A stretch of DNA of 64,000 nt from Neoarius graeffei. Its lineage: Eukaryota > Chordata > Actinopteri > Siluriformes > Ariidae. A model generated the notes under the pieces. The model was not told where the DNA came from. It did not search any database and worked only from the letters and a program-made list of their open reading frames with translations. Position numbers and translations under genes: made by a program. Below, in pieces: positions 42,393-54,456 of this stretch (positions within the stretch are counted from its first letter, which is position 1; every line of letters starts with the position of its first letter). The DNA lies in NCBI RefSeq assembly GCF_027579695.1, contig NC_083590.1, forward strand, positions 18,770,799 to 18,834,798, written 5' to 3'.

Positions 42393-43290
42393 ACAGCATC
42401 CCAAAACCAGATGCCAGTCTCACTTCTTCTGACCATTCCGGAACTGTTGAAGCTTTCCCGAAGCTGAGGATGAGTTAAAATGCCGGCAGAGAGGCGAGAG
42501 TCGGACGAAGAGGGTCCAGCGCTCCGGGTTTTCCATGTCTGTGCTGTCACGATGCTCAAGTGAAGCTTTCCGAGCGTGTTGTGGTGAACTTTCAGGGACT
42601 GAACGAGCACACTGTTTGCCGTGTTTCGTTTCACTGTTACAAGCTGCCCATCTTTAGCTTGAGATTCCTGCTGAACCAAGGCTTATACTTGCCTTACTCT
42701 GAGACATTCCTTAAAAAAAAAAAAAGGGGGGGGCACAAAACAACTTCCAAGCTTTTAGTTCTGCAGCTGTTCTGAATCATTCTGTAGAAATCCTATGTTG
42801 TAGGAGACTTTATTTGAGGAAGTGTTTGATTTTGATATGGATCAGTGTTTATTCTTATTAAAGCTGTTTCTTCTCTAATGCACTTTCGTTTGGATGCAGT
42901 TGGCTTCCTGACTGCCTAAAGAGACTACTCCTTCCGTATTATTATTTTGTCTTCCACTTTTGTGTTGCTTCCTCCTGTGTGATCTGTACATCACGAAAGT
43001 TCCACTGAGGCACTGTGGGGGTTTTTTTTGGATTGTGGACTTTCCTATTTTTAGTGGGCCAAGCGATATCTTGACACTAAACGTGCCAAAATTGGGGTGC
43101 TTATGTTATTTCGCCAGATCAGGAAATGCACCGTTCTTGAATGTTATCTTTAATTTCCCAGCAATTTTTTCATATCGAATCTTCTGTGATTTTTGTATGA
43201 GGTATTGCTTATTTTATTTTGTATTAGAAGTTATGTTTTTTATATCTGAACCCTATGGGTTAGTTTTCAATAAAAGACTAAATATTACAC
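42393..43290 (+). other. txnip: txnip 3' untranslated region
   Basis: About 0.9 kb of unique-looking sequence with TTTTTATAT-type AU-rich stretches, ending just after the polyadenylation signal. An A-run joined to a G-run lies at 42712-42731. The frame at 42960-43319 has no domain. Confidence 0.65.
43269..43274 (+). terminator. txnip: txnip polyadenylation signal
   Basis: AATAAA in TTTTCAATAAAAGACTAAAT, about 880 bases after the stop codon. Confidence 0.65.
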
Positions 43291-43364
43291 CTTTTTATTT
43301 TCCCATGTGCTTTATTTAAAATGCTAGATTCTAATCTACAGTATGTTCATAGACTGATTTACAA

Positions 43365-43895
43365 GTTTAAATGAAGACGTGCATTCACACCCATCCATCC
43401 ACCTGCTGTTTGATGCAGTTCTCTAATCAGCCGATCCCTTGATGCATCACATCATGCAGATACAAATCAAGAGCTTCAGTTAATGTTCAAACATCAGAAT
43501 GGGGGGGAAAAAAAATGTGATCTCAAAGTGTGACTTTCTTTCACTGTGGCATGTGTGTTGGTTGGAGCCAGATGGACTGCTGGTTTGAGTATTTCGGAAA
43601 CTGCTGATCTCCTGGGGGTTTCAAACACTCAAGTCTTTAGAGTTTACACAGAATGGTGCGTAAAACAAAAAACCTCGAGTTGAGTGAGGGACAGTTCTGT
43701 GGGTGGAAACCAACGTCTTTTTGATTAAGAGAGGTCAGATTGGTTCAAGCTCTTTGGCCAGGAAGGCTCTAGTAACTCTTCACAACCGCGGTGAGCAGAA
43801 AAGCATCTCGGCATGCAACAGCAGAAGAACATGTTGGGTTCCACTCCTGCAGCCAAGAACAGCTTCCTATTAAAGTGGCCAGTGAGTATATAAAT
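43365..43895 (+). mobile_element. DNA transposon / MITE, CACTCACC-TIR type, longer copy
   Basis: Co-linear with 27474-27873 but with the middle kept (GTTTACACAGAATGGTGCG, GGACAGTTCTGTGGGTGG). It ends TCCTATTAAAGTGGCCAGTG, the inverted match of the other copy's left end. Its coding remnant is too worn to read. Confidence 0.65.
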
Positions 43896-44108
43896 GAAAT
43901 GTGGAGAAAATATTAACAAGCCAAATGGGAGGGGGATGTTTTCTCAAGCCAGTTTGTACAATTGTTTTAATATTAAAAACTAACTTTTTTTTTTTCTTGT
44001 GTTTGGAGTACTAAAACCCAAAATGTCATTCTTTAAATTTCACCTTTTTCTGTTCATCTAGCTAGTTAGCATGCTCCGTATGGTTAAATCACCAATATAT
44101 TAAAATAG

Positions 44109-44474
44109 GGGTGGCACGGTGGTGTAGTGGTTAGCGCTGTCGCCTCACAGCAAGAAGGTCCGGGTTCGAGCCCTGTGGCCGGTGAGGGCCTTTCTGTGTG
44201 GAGTTTGCATGTTGTCCGCGTGGGTTTCCTCCGGGTGCTCCGGTTTCCCCCACAGTCCAAAGACATGCAGGTTAGGTTAACTGGTGACTCTAAATTGACC
44301 GTAGGTGTGAATGTGAGTGTGAATGGTTGTCTGTGTCTATGTGTCAGCCCTGTGATGACCTGGCGACTTGTCCAGGGTGTACCCCACCTTTCGCCCGTAG
44401 TCAGCTGGGATAGGCTCCAGCTTGCCTGCGACCCTGTAGAACAGGATAAAGCGGCTACAGATAATGAGATGAGA
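44109..44474 (+). mobile_element. tRNA-headed SINE, nearly full length
   Basis: Flanked by ATATATTAAAATAG on both sides (about 44094-44108 and 44474-44487). Shares with 31543-31889 the loss in the CCCCGTGTCCGCG block. Confidence 0.88.
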
Positions 44475-44660
44475 TATATTAAAATAGTAGCATTTTGTGG
44501 CATTCAGGGTTTTTTTTTTACTCTATCACTGGGCTTTCTAGACAGTTATCATTGCTAGCTACTTCTCAAGAAAAGGGAATGTGTAAAACTTGGCCGTGAT
44601 CCATTCGCAGCATCTTTAGCCTGGTCAGGATTTCTCTGCTGTAAATTAAGCTACTATTCA

Positions 44661-44936
44661 TTCATCTATTATCTGTTGGGAAAGCTGGAGTCAATCCCAT
44701 CTGACATCAGACTTTGGGCAGGTCACCAATCTATGGCAGGGCTAACACCGAGACAAACAACCATTCATGTTCACACCTATGGGCAATTTAGAGTAGCCAG
44801 CTGATGGAATCCCCATGTCTTTGAACTGCTGGAGGAAACCCACACAGGCATGAAAAGAACATGTAAACAGAAAACATAAACGCCCCAATCAGCCATGAGG
44901 TTTGAACTCTCTTGTTGTGAGGTGACAGTACTATAA
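44661..44936 (-). mobile_element. Old, diverged tRNA-headed SINE
   Basis: The order of blocks is kept (AAAGCTGGAGTCAATCCCAT, ACAACCATTCATGTTCACAC, CCCATGTCTTTGAACTG, TTGTTGTGAGGTGACAGTAC), with heavy divergence. Confidence 0.7.
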
Positions 44937-45291
44937 TTAAGCTTAATTAAGTTATTAAGTTAATAATTAAGCTGATGACAGAACTATATGTGCAATAATT
45001 TTCCACGGTTATTTTTATTTTCATTGTATTTTCACTCCTCCTCCTTCCACATTTTATTTTTTTCAGAGACTGCAAGGTTTTTCCTTTCCCTGCAAAGACT
45101 GCAATCGGAGACCATCCACACTGGATCTGCCTTAATATCAACAGATCTTTGCTTAAGGTACGTAAACCATTTATCATGGCACATGTTCAGCTTGTTCAGT
45201 GTGTTGAGTGCAGGACGTTTAGTCATTCTTCCGCCGTCATTAGTAATAGTTTTATTTACAGTATGATAAGTGTGCATGAGTTAACTCTCTG

Positions 45292-45657
45292 ATGGACAAG
45301 ATTAGAGCTTTCGAGCTGCACATCCAGACTCTAGAGAGGGTTAGTGAGAATGTGAACAGTGAAGTTTTTGTAGGGGAAAGTCTGGACATCCTAGGTGGTG
45401 TTAGTAATCCCCCAACTCTGGTATTAGAGCCCTCACAGCAGGGTGAATGGGTGACGACTCGGCAGCATAATCGCAGAGCCAAAGCTACCGTTGAGGCTTG
45501 CCTAGAGGAGCACCACTCCTCTTCACTTCACACACCGGACAGGTTTGCTCTCCTCAGTGAAGCACCCGCTGAGAAAACTGAAAGAGGTCTGGTTATAGGA
45601 GACTCTGTCTTATGGCACGTCAAATTAGCTAGGCCTTTCGGGCATCAGCAGTTTTAG
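45292..45657 (+). pseudogene. LINE ORF1 fragment with esterase motif
   Basis: 121 codons ending just after GDSVLWHVKLARPFGHQQF. The GDS serine motif plus the later GANDIR block in another frame are the esterase signature known in ORF1 of L2/CR1-type LINEs. A frameshift or stop separates the two blocks. Confidence 0.65.
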
Positions 45658-46142
45658 TCAGGTGTATACTGAGAGGCAGGGCGCCGAACAGAGCAGGTAA
45701 TCTGAGGGCCTTAGGAAAGCACAGGTTCTCAAAGATAGTTATCCTTGTAGGAGCTAATGATATACGCCTTCTTCAGTCTGAGGTTACTAAGAGTAACTTT
45801 GTTGAGGTGTTTAGATTAGTGAAGGCAGTGTCCAATGCTGTAATATGCTCTGGCTCCATCCCAAGGTGGCATGGTGATGTAACTTACAGCAGGTTATGGT
45901 CACTGCTGTATGGAACTGCTGGTTGTCTAGGTGATGCTCTGAAAACAATGTGGTCTTTATAGATAATTGGAATAGTTTTGAGGGCAAGGGTGGCCTGGTA
46001 GGGCGGGACGGTACCCATCCCACTCGGGAATGTGCTGCTCTCATTTCTTGCAGCATAGCTCATAGTCTAAGAACAGACCTAGTTAAATTGTGACAATCCA
46101 GAGCCAAGGCCAGGAAGCAGACGAACAGGCTAAACCGATGGT

Positions 46143-46406
46143 TTGCTAGCTGCACAGAGTCATCACTCAGGGTCCACTATATCGAGACAATGTCTGTTCC
46201 CTGAGCTAGTCAAAAAAGTAGAAATACTCAGAGAGTTTGTTCTAGATCATGCTGAATGTACTGCCGCTGCCAGCACCTTTGATCTAAAGGTAGGGCTATT
46301 AAATACTAGATCTCTTATGTCTAAAGCCCTAATTGTTAATGAACTTATGACTAATCAGGAGTTTAATGTACTGTGTTTAACAGAAACATGGATTAAACAA
46401 AATTAA
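46143..46406 (+). pseudogene. LINE ORF2 endonuclease start
   Basis: The last 40 residues, KVGLLNTRSLMSKALIVNEL through LCLTETWIKQN, match the first strand block of apurinic-type endonucleases (N..R; ETW). It stops there. Confidence 0.7.
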
Positions 46407-46609
46407 TATGTAGCTTTAAATGAAGCTAGCCCTCCTGGATACAGTTATATACAACAGCCTTGTCTAACTCATCTAGCCTTTGACACCACTGATCATTGAT
46501 TGATCTCCTTGATAGATTAGGAAATGTCATGGGAGTTAAGGGAACGTCCCTCCCTTACACACCGAGGTAAAATTTTGTGTTCCGCAAGGTTCTGTCTTAG
46601 GCCCACTAG

Positions 46610-46933
46610 TTGTTGTTTTTTTTATATATGTTACCTCTGGGTGATATTATTCATAAGCATGGTATTAACTTCTACTGTTATGCTGATGACCCACAGTTGT
46701 ATGTTTCTGCAAAGCCAGATGAGAGACACCAGCTTCATAAAACTGAGGAATGTGTAGAGGACATTATACACTGGCTGCGTATTAACTTCCTTCTACTTAA
46801 CTCTGACAAGACCGAAGTACTTGTACTAGAACCAAATGCAGCTAGAAGTAGGTTTTCTGATTATATATTAACTCTAGTTGGCCTTTCTGTTTCTTCACAT
46901 ACAGCAATAAAAAAAAAAAAAAATTCAGGGTGA
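46610..46933 (+). pseudogene. LINE ORF2 reverse-transcriptase fragment with YADD box
   Basis: Encodes GDIIHKHGINFYCYADDPQL and INFLLLNSDKTEVLVLEP. YADD is the catalytic motif and LNxxKTE the next block. The fingers and palm start are missing. Confidence 0.75.
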
Positions 46934-46936
46934 TCA

Positions 46937-47524
46937 TTGACTCCAGTCTTTCATTTGAAATTCATATCTAACATTATGAGGATAGCTTTCTTTCATCTCA
47001 GAAATATTGCTAAGATGAAAAATATAATGTCACTACATGATGCAGAAAAATTAGTTCATGCCTTTGTTACCTCTAGGTTGGATTACTGTAATGCCTTACT
47101 GTCTGGATGTTCCAATAAGTGCATAAACAAGTCGTTAGTTCAAAATGCAGCAGAAAGAGTCCTCACTCGAACTACAAGATATGACCACATCACCCCTGTC
47201 TTATCCACACTGCATTGGCTCCCAATCAGATCTCACATTGATTATAAAATACTACTATTGACCTTTAAAGCACTGAATGGTCTCGCACCACAGTACCTGA
47301 GTGAACTTCTGCTCCTCTATGACCCGCCACACCTACTTAGATCAAAAGGTGCAGGCTATCTGCTGGTACCTCATATAGTGAAGGCTACATCAGGGGGCAG
47401 AGCCTTTTCTTACAAAGCTCCACAGTTATGGAACAGCCTTCCAAGTAGTGTTCGGGAATCAGACACAGTCTCAGTGTTGAAGTCTAGGCTGAAAACGTAT
47501 CTTTTGAGTCAGGCCTTTTGTTAA
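46937..47524 (+). pseudogene. LINE ORF2 C-terminal block
   Basis: 195 codons with SRLDYCNALLSG, LVQNAAERVLTRTTRYDHIT, LHWLPIRSHIDYKILLL, APQLWNSLPSSVR and LKTYLLSQAFC. An A-run at 46909-46922 disrupts the join to the frame before it. Confidence 0.8.
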
Positions 47525-48632
47525 TAGTTTTTATTTGGTAAAGGAAGGGATCTGGAGGGTCTTCAGGCATAGAGTGTTTTGGTAAACTGGGATGTATGGA
47601 TGCTGTCAGTTCCCCACTCTGACACGTTCACTTGGGTTTGTTGACGGTGTAGTGGCTGCTGCTTTATGTCCCAGGAATCCCTCATGTCTGTGTTACCTTC
47701 TGGCTCTCCCCTTTTAGTTATGCTGTCATAGTTAGTTTTGTTGGAGTCCCTGCTTGCACTCAGCACAAAATGTAAACTGTTCTTAACCATTAGGTGACAC
47801 CGGACATACCTAACAACCTGTGTTTTCTCTCTCTCGATCTCTCACTGTCTCTCCCTCTGTCTGTCTTTCTGTCAAACTACATGTCGATCCTGAAACACCA
47901 GTGATGCTGCCCTCTTCTGCTCCTCTGACCCACCTGATCCATCCTGATGCCCTGCGTCTGGCTGGAGTCTCATCATATCGCTCCTTTGGAGGACGGCTCC
48001 ATATGGACAATCGAAAGTCGCACTTAGAAGTTGGCTCTGGACACTTAGTTTTGCTCTGATGGCTGAGGACTGCAATCGCCATGATAACTTTGCAACTGCG
48101 GTTGTAATGAACAGTTTTACACTCAAGTCTCCATCAATGAACAGTTTAAAACTTCAACAAAATAGACTTCATGCTAAAACTATAATGAATTTCCTGGTTA
48201 CGCAGTTGTACTTTGTGACTATATAGGACACAGTTATAGAAGCGAGTTATTTATAATCATGTTATCTGTTATCACCCAGATGAGGATGGGTTCCCTTTTG
48301 AGTCTGGTTCCTCTCAAGGTTTCTTCCTCATGTCGTCTGAGGGAGTTTTTCCTTGCCAGCGTCACCACAGGCTTCCTTATCAAGGATAAATAAATTTATT
48401 AGGGATAAAATTAGCTCATGTTTAAAGTCTTTAATTTTCTGTAAAGCTGCTTTGTGATAATGTCTGTTGTTAAAAGCGCTATACAAATAAACTGACTTCA
48501 CTAATAACTACTACACCACTGTGACACCATTAAACTACTAGTTTGTTTAACTTTTGTGAAAACAAATCGAATAATGTGTTACCCTAAAAAAAATTACCTG
48601 AGCGAGCAGGATTTAAAAATTTATATCTAACA

Positions 48633-49000
48633 GGGCGGCACAGTGGTGTAGTGGTTAGCGCTGTCGCCTCACAGCAAGAAGGTCCGGGTTCGAGCCCCGT
48701 GGCCGGCGAGGGCCTTTCTGTGTGGAGTTTGCATGTTCTCCCCGTGTCCGCGTGGGCTTCCTCCGGGTGCTCCGGTTTCCCCCACAGTCCAAAGACATGC
48801 AGGTTAGGCTAACTGGTGACTCTAAATTGACCGTAGGTGTGAATGTGAGTGTGAATGGTTGTCTGTGTCTATGTGTCAGCCCTGTGATGACCTGGCGACT
48901 TGTCCAGGGTGTACCCCGCCTTTCGCCCGTAGTCAGCTGGGATAGGCTCCACCTTGCCTGCGACCCTGTAGAACAGGATAAAGCGGCTACAGATAATGAG
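48633..49000 (+). mobile_element. tRNA-headed SINE, full length
   Basis: Flanked by TATCTAACAG on both sides (about 48624 and 49010). The tail is short (GATAATGAGAAAAATTAG). Confidence 0.88.
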
Positions 49001-49640
49001 AAAAATTAGATATCTAACAGGCACTGACACCGATATTTGGGGTACTAATCATCAGGAGATCAGGATACAGATAATGTTAATGTGTTACACATGTAGCTTA
49101 GCTAGCTAATGTTATGCTTAGCTGCTCACTGTAGTGAGCAAATCTGACATTTTCCGTTTATTTAAATTAGTACATGTCCTATAAGACAAAACAAAGAAGC
49201 TGTGGGACTTGAGCACAAAATAAACCATTTCTCAATAAAGGCTGACATCAAAGAATGTTTATTAGCCTTATAAGAACTAGCTTGCTTGGCTACGCCAAGG
49301 TTAATTTCAGAAGATTTAGAATTGAGTTGAAGTTTTTGAACACTTTTCTCCTATTGCTTTTCGGAGTTCTCTTTTTTTTGTTTTCTGGTCAGAAATTAAT
49401 AATCAAAACGTCATGGACTGAACCAGTTATAAGTCTCAGCGTGATAGTGTCCTAGTGTGTAGTGAGTGAGAGAGAGAGAGAGAGAGAGAGAGATACCTGT
49501 TATGGAGCGTCCTAATTTCCTCAGAAAATTCCCACTACTCTACATAATGATACTGATATACAGCCCTGAGGTCATGTTTGCTCTTAATAGCAAAGGGATG
49601 AGTTTAAAATCTCTATAGAACGCTGCGCAGCAAATTCCTC
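49001..49640. other. Intergenic, with a GA microsatellite
   Basis: GA run at 49467-49493. No recognised coding frame. Confidence 0.55.
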
Positions 49641-50135
49641 AGTGTTGAATTAACACTTTCAGAGTTAATTTGTGTCCAATTGGACCTATATAAACACAGT
49701 AGGGTGTTAAATCAACACTCTGAGTGTTAATTCAACACTGGGGATTTTCTCATCTCATTATCTGTAACCGCTTTATCCTGTTCTACAGGGTCGCAGGCAA
49801 GCTGGAGCCTATCCCAGCTGACTACGGGCGAAAGGCGGGGTACACCCTGGACAAGTCAACAGGTCATCACAGGGCTGACACATAGACACAGACAACCATT
49901 CACACTCACATTCACACCTACGGTCAATTTAGAGTCACCAGTTAACCTAACCTGCATGTCTTTGGACTGTGGGGGAAACCGGAGCACCCGGAGGAAACCC
50001 ACGCGGACACGGGGAGAACATGCAAACTCCACACAGAAAGGCCCTCGCCGGCCACAGGGCTCGAACCCGGACCTTCTTGCTGTGAGGCGACAGCGCTAAC
50101 CACTACACCACCGTGCCGCCCGACTGGGGATTTTG
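49640..50135. mobile_element. Small palindromic MITE (GTGTTGAATTAACAC type) split by a SINE
   Basis: The parts 49648-49748 and about 50122-50140 carry GTGTTGAATTAACACTTTCA and TGTTAATTCAACACTGGGG, inverted versions of one another. The SINE at 49749-50121 interrupts it with the duplication ACTGGGGATTTT. Confidence 0.65.
49749..50121 (-). mobile_element. tRNA-headed SINE, full length
   Basis: Head at 50121, tail at 49749, TSD ACTGGGGATTTT (49737-49748 and about 50123-50134). Confidence 0.9.
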
Positions 50136-50141
50136 CTGTGT

Positions 50142-50930
50142 ACAATAATGACTTGTCCTTTTAGCATGAGCTGGATATGACGACTGACGTGTTCCTCATT
50201 TTCAGCCTCCATTGTTTTATGAGTTTGATGATATGTGTTATTTACTTTCTTACGTAAAAAAAATCCCAGCATCTGCTTCAGTTCACACACAATGAGTGAC
50301 CTGTATGACAGCTGAAAAAAGAGGCTATAACTGTAGAAAGATTGAGAAAATGTGGTCACTGAGTGTGTGTAGAGACATTAGAGACGGTGTAATGATGTGT
50401 GAGATGACACTGAAATGGGTTTATGGATTTGTACTTTCATTCGGGCCTTCATGCTAACTCATGTAAGAGCAAGTGTGTGTGTGGAAGCATCTGTGTGTCT
50501 GTGTGAATGTGCTTTCCAGCAGCAGCAAGAACTGAGGTAATCCTAACGTTGTCTAACTCCCATTTTCACATTTCCTCTTTTGAAAGCACTGAAAAATTCT
50601 CTATTAGCAAACAAAAATGCCCACAAATTATCTGCGAATTATACGTAATTTCATTTCAATTTTTAATTCATATTCCACTGGCAAGTCATTTTGCATATTG
50701 ATCAGCAAAATGATCTGGTCAACTTAGTAAACATGTAAAGAAACAGGATTGATAAACTTATTAAATATAAATGTGTGGAAAAAGTCATATTCACATAATT
50801 AATGAGTAATCAATTATTCACTAGCTGTACTCATATTCATATAGTGCTCATATGGTGTGACAATGATATCTAATCTTGCAGCTACTGTTTATGACCTGTC
50901 ATGGCACCAGGACCGTGTCACATAAAAAAT
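50142..50930. other. Intergenic, nothing recognised
   Basis: AT-rich DNA without a recognisable frame or repeat edge. Confidence 0.5.
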
Positions 50931-50934
50931 AATA

Positions 50935-51600
50935 AATAATCAGTTCAATTTATATAACGCCTTTTTCACACCCAAGGTCACTTTACAATTAAGAAAAAAA
51001 AAAAAGAGATTCCACCAAGAGAGGGTCAGGATGTAATTCCAATGGCGTAGCTACCACAGTCCCACCAGTTGCACAAAGATAAATCCCACACTGCCTGCAC
51101 AATCGCCACACTGCCGCCAGGGAATATCACTCGGAACACCGCGCCATGGATCCACAAAGCGGGCACAGAAGCACCGCCACATAGAGCACTGTATGTCCCA
51201 AACCACCTGCACAGCCAATGCGATGCCACTGGGCAACATCGCCCAGAATACCTTGCCAAGCACAGAAGCACCGCCACTCAGAGCGCTGGACAACCATGAT
51301 GTTAAAAGAGCAACGAGCTCACTGCAGTCCATAGCGAGGAGCACAGGCATCACCCACGGTGCACCAAGGCCTGGAGGGAACCGACGCCCAAAACTGGGTC
51401 CAGAGCTCCACCACAACCGGTAGACAAACTACTTAAACAAAAAACAAACATCAAACTACACAAACAGAAAAAAGAAAAACAAAAGGAAAAAAAAAATAAC
51501 AAAAGAAAAGCTCCGGTGAGAAGCAGCAGCCAAAACGCGTATGGCGTACTCTCAACCAGAAAAGGAAATGGTAGGGTCAAGTAGTAACATGCTGAGCGAT
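50935..51600 (-). mobile_element. LINE 3' end fragment with internal duplication
   Basis: On the minus strand it ends TAAAGTGACCTTGGGTGTGA and GGCGTTATATAAATTGAAC, a typical fish LINE tail (a shorter match lies at 56903-56950). Upstream, two diverged units of about 115 bp share GCACAGAAGCACCGCCAC. The overlapping long frames (51026-51423) come from this GC-rich untranslated region. Confidence 0.55.
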
Positions 51601-51980
51601 ACTTCACGAAATGGTTATGTCAAATATTTAACAGATCAGATGCAAGAACCACTGTGGTCATGGAAATAAAAATTATTTTGGCTCTGTTCTGCTGTATCAC
51701 CTATTAGGCTCGCACTCATACTGTATACTGGTGTCTTAAATTTCTTTCTTTCTTTCCTTATTTTTTTAAGTTGAACACTCTAGTCACTTACTGTATCTGG
51801 GTGGATGTAGGAGTATTTGCAGAATCTAACCACCTTGTTTTTTTTCTGAGCAGTGATTCATTTGAAAAAAAAAATGAAAACACCTCCAATCTGTGACTTG
51901 GGAAGAGGTAAAACTGTGTTTGATGAAAAATGCTGCCCAGTCACCTGACCTTAAATCCCTAAGAGAGAGAGATGAATCTC
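51601..51980. other. Intergenic, nothing recognised
   Basis: No domain and no clear repeat. Confidence 0.45.
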
Positions 51981-52208
51981 AGATACCCCTTTTTGATCAA
52001 CAGGGAATGGGTTCTTGAAACAGTTCCATTCAGGATTCTTTGAACCTTGGTTCCAGCTAGCAACCTGGCCCATGTTTTCACCAGTATTGAGTGGAACTGT
52101 TGTAATCAAGGATGAGTCATGAATGGAGGGCATTGCACAATTCAGAACGGGAGTAAACAATAGTCACAAGATTGCGGTGCACACTGATTACCTCCGAGCT
52201 TTTGTTCT

Positions 52209-52588
52209 CATTATCTCATCTCATTATCTCTCGCCGCTTTATCCTGTTCTACAGGGTCGCAGGCAAGCTGGAGCCTATCCCAGCTGACTACGGGCGAAAG
52301 GCGGGGTACACCCTGGACAAGTCGCCAGGTCATCACAGGGCTGACACATAGACACAGACAACCATTCACACTCACATTCACACCTACGGGCAATTTAGAG
52401 TCACCAGTTAACCTAATCTGCATGTCTTTGGACTGTGGGGGAAACCGGAGCACCCGGAGGAAACCCACGCGGACATGGGGAGAACATGCAAACTCCACAC
52501 AGAAAGGCCCTCGCCAGCCACGGGGCTCGAACCCAGGACCTTCTTGCTGTGAGGTGACAGTGCTAACCACTACACCACCGTGCCGCCC
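52209..52588 (-). mobile_element. tRNA-headed SINE, full length
   Basis: TSD AGCTTTTGTTCT on both sides (52197-52208 and 52589-52600). Confidence 0.9.
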
Positions 52589-52685
52589 AGCTTTTGTTCT
52601 GTTATTGCAAATATTTGTTTTCGGGCCATTTCTTTCTGAAGATGTCTCCTTTTCCATTGCATTCTCCATTGCTGTGCTCCACTTC

Positions 52686-53060
52686 CATCCATCCATCCAT
52701 CCATCCATCCATCCATCCATTATCTGTAACCGCTTATCCTGTGCAAGGTCACAGGCAAGCTAGATCCTATCCCAGCTGACTATGGGCGAGAGGCAAGGTA
52801 CACCCTAGACAAATTGCCAGATCATCACAGGGCTGACACACAGAGACAAACAACCATTCACACTCACATTCACACCTATGGTCAATTTAGAGCCACCAAT
52901 TAGCCGAAGCTGCATGTCTTTGGACTGTGGGGGAAACTGGAGCACCTGGAGGAAACCCAAACAGACACGAGGAGAACATGCAGACTCCACACAGAAAGGC
53001 CCTCGTTGGCCACTGGGCTCGAACCCAGAACCTTCTTGTTGTGAGGCGACAGTGCTAACC
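52686..53060 (-). mobile_element. tRNA-headed SINE, ATGGATGG-tail subtype, head-truncated
   Basis: The tail, on the plus strand, is about eight ATCC units. The copy ends at GTGCTAACC without the GGCGGCACGG head. More diverged than the GAGAT-tail copies. Confidence 0.82.
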
Positions 53061-53419
53061 TCTCCAAACTAATGACATGCCCACTGATGTCGTCACGGTT
53101 CATGTTGGAAAAACCAGGTATATTTTGTTTCCAGATGGAAACCAAATGTTCAGGTTCCAAACCAATTTATTTTTGGTCGAAATGCTCTGAAAAGGTTCAA
53201 AATTTGGTGCCTAAACAAGAACGGAACCCATTCCTTGTTGGTGGAAAAGGGGTAACAGAAACTCTAGAATTAGTGCTTTATTAAAGTGCATTTGTTTGCT
53301 GAAGTTGTTAATCTAGGTTTAGGTTTGTCTTACAATTCACTTTAGTATCAGCTATAAGACAAGTAAATATACCTACGAGATAAGCGTGATCCAGATCAGC
53401 ATTTTTGTACATACAGCAA

Positions 53420-54307
53420 GTTAAAATGTCAAGGGTCTCCATGAATCAGACTTGTTTGTCCAGTACATCCTACAGATACTTGATCAGGTTGAGATCTGGA
53501 AGAGTTGGAGGCTGAGTCATCACCTTGAACTCTTTGTCATGTTCCTGAACAATTTTTGCAGTGTGTCAGGGTGCATTATCCTCCTGAAAGAGGCCACTGC
53601 GATTAGGGAATACCGTTGCTGTGAAGGGGTGTACTTGGTTTACAATAATGTTTAGGTAGGTGGTACGTGTCAAAGTCACATCCATACGAATGCCAACACC
53701 CAAGGTTTCCCAGCAGAACATTGATCAGAGCATCACACTGCCTCTGCCAGCTTGCCTTCTTCTCATAGTGCATCCTGGTGCCATGTCTTCCCCAAGCAAG
53801 CCACACACACACCTGGCCATCCACATGATGTACAAGAAAACGTGATTCATCAGACCAGGCCACCTTCTTCCATTGCTCCATGGTCCAGTTCTGATACTCA
53901 CATGGACATTGTAGGTGCTTTCGGTGGTGGACAGGCATCAACATGGGCACGCTGACCGGTTTGTAGCTACGCAGCCCCGTACACAGCAAGCTGTGATACA
54001 CTGTGTGTTCTGACACCTTTCTATCACAGCCAGCATTAACTTTTTCAATAGTTTCTAGTACAGTAACTCTTCTGTAGGATCGGACCAGACAGACTTGCCT
54101 TCACTCCCCATATGCATCGAGCCTTGGGTGCCCATGACCTTGTTGCTGGTTCCACTTTTTGTAGGTACTAACCACTGCATACCGGTAACACCCCACAAGA
54201 TGTGCCATTTTGGAAATGCTCAGACCCAGCCATCTAGCCATCACCATGTGGCCCTTGTCAAAGTCACTCAGATCCTTACGCTTGCCCATTTTTCCTGCTT
54301 CCAACAC
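53420..54307 (-). pseudogene. Tc1-type transposase, broken
   Basis: [20 protein letters not shown] with a helix-turn-helix ([13 protein letters not shown]), then SEHTVYHSLLCTGLR, QNWTMEQWKKVAWSDESRF (first catalytic Asp), an EDNAP block (second Asp) and a PDLNLIKYL block where the usual third-residue Glu (NPIEYLW) reads Lys. The reading frame shifts between 54101 and 54016 and again near 53603. So it is frameshifted and has lost a catalytic residue. Confidence 0.8.
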
Positions 54308-54456
54308 GTCAACTTCAAGAACTGACTGTTCTCTTGCTGCCTAATATATCCCACCCCTTGAGAGGGGCCATTGTAATGAGATAACAGTCATTACATGAAA
54401 TCGAGTCATATTTGGCATTACCGCCACCAACTGGGCTGGAGTGTGGAACAGGAGAT

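Larger units (their letters stand above)
44990..48511 (+). mobile_element. L2-type LINE with ORF1 esterase, internally deleted
   Basis: In order: ORF1 part with an SGNH-esterase signature (VIGDSVLWHVKLA at about 45595, then ILVGANDIRLLQSEVTKS about 45746-45800), a stub of the endonuclease start (VGLLNTRSLMSKALIVNELM, 46290-46406), then the reverse-transcriptase end and C-terminal block (46610-47524), then a 3' UTR (47525-48511) ending GCGCTATACAAATAAACTGA. The bulk of endonuclease and N-terminal reverse transcriptase is gone, so the copy is dead. Confidence 0.82.
51983..53262 (+). mobile_element. Degenerate MITE (ACCAACAGGG type), second copy, split by two SINEs
   Basis: Co-linear with 29937-30812. 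It starts CTTTTTGATCAACAGGGAAT and ends TTGTTGGTGGAAAAGGGG, which form rough inverted repeats. SINEs at 52209-52588 and 52686-53060 interrupt it. Confidence 0.65.

Noticed and set aside
42960-43319. 119-codon plus-strand frame after txnip
   Set aside because: Lies in the txnip 3' untranslated region, is AT-rich and hydrophobic by composition, and has no homology.
51026-51423. Overlapping tryptophan- and cysteine-rich frames
   Set aside because: They come from an internally duplicated LINE untranslated region and differ by frame without conserved motifs.
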